The translations under genes were made by a program, and so were the position numbers. Below, piece by piece: positions 5,909-5,919 of a stretch of DNA of 5,919 nt. Numbering within the stretch: position 1 is the first letter of the stretch; every line of letters starts with the position of its first letter. Origin of the DNA: Marinosulfonomonas sp. (GTDB lineage: Bacteria > Pseudomonadota > Alphaproteobacteria > Rhodobacterales > Rhodobacteraceae); the NCBI GenBank assembly GCA_019090845.1, contig JAHRVD010000270.1, forward strand, positions 1 to 5,919, read 5' to 3'. The notes beneath the pieces were generated by a model, which saw only the letters and a program-made list of their open reading frames with translations, ran no database searches and had not been told where the DNA came from.

Positions 5909-5919
5909 CAGGCAACCTC
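5908..5919 (-). CDS. Possible last codons of the preceding transporter gene (partial)
   Basis: Reading into the window on the minus strand, one frame gives Glu-Val-Ala-stop, and its TGA shares one base with the permease ATG (TGATG). In BMP importers the gene here is usually the first permease, so this is probably its 3' end. Four codons alone prove nothing; the call rests on the overlap pattern and family gene order. Confidence 0.4.
   Translation of the reverse strand, partial: EVA
5916..5919 (-). promoter_or_regulatory. Ribosome binding site of the permease
   Basis: GAGG on the minus strand, seven nt before the ATG at 5908, at the window edge and apparently inside the end of the preceding gene, as expected for overlapping operon genes. 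Confidence 0.55.

Overview
The window looks like ordinary chromosome of a marine-type alphaproteobacterium, most likely Rhodobacterales (Roseobacter group). This rests on family content and sequence style: a dimethylglycine-dehydrogenase-like GcvT-family protein, a short stand-alone Hint_2-type protein, and a BMP/nucleoside-type ABC transporter, all with moderately GC-rich codons. No rRNA or tRNA gene, CRISPR array, transposase gene or phage gene is visible, and no gene-free stretch exceeds 300 bases.

Layout, left to right. (1) 1-1298, + strand: the C-terminal half of a DMGDH/sarcosine-dehydrogenase-like protein, cut by the left edge, with its aminomethyltransferase (GcvT) domains. (2) About 1295-1969, - strand: a DUF938-type SAM-dependent methyltransferase, convergent with gene 1. 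Both genes stop on the same CTAG. (3) 2150-2791, + strand: a small Hint-fold protein, divergent from gene 2, with Gly where the Hint nucleophile Cys normally sits. (4) 2823-3758, - strand: an aldo/keto reductase with a complete catalytic tetrad. (5) 3848-4921, - strand: a periplasmic BMP-family binding protein, followed by a clear intrinsic terminator. (6) 4976-5908, - strand: an inner-membrane ABC permease of the nucleoside/BPD_transp_2 type. (7) At the right edge, four codons that may be the end of the preceding transporter gene, overlapping the permease start as TGATG.

The right half is the 3' end of a transporter operon. Transcription runs right to left: presumed ATPase and first permease outside the window, then the second permease, then the binding protein, then the terminator. 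Together these would import a nucleoside- or purine-like solute. The left half has individually transcribed genes with no obvious shared pathway. The demethylase-like protein suggests use of N-methylated glycine derivatives with folate as one-carbon acceptor.

I found no convincing new multi-gene system. The points most worth checking are the Cys-less Hint protein, an Asp-to-Glu change at the folate-site position of the GcvT domain, a GGGAC-T-GTCCC palindrome between the divergent genes that may be the end of a small mobile repeat, and paired hairpins between the permease and binding-protein genes.
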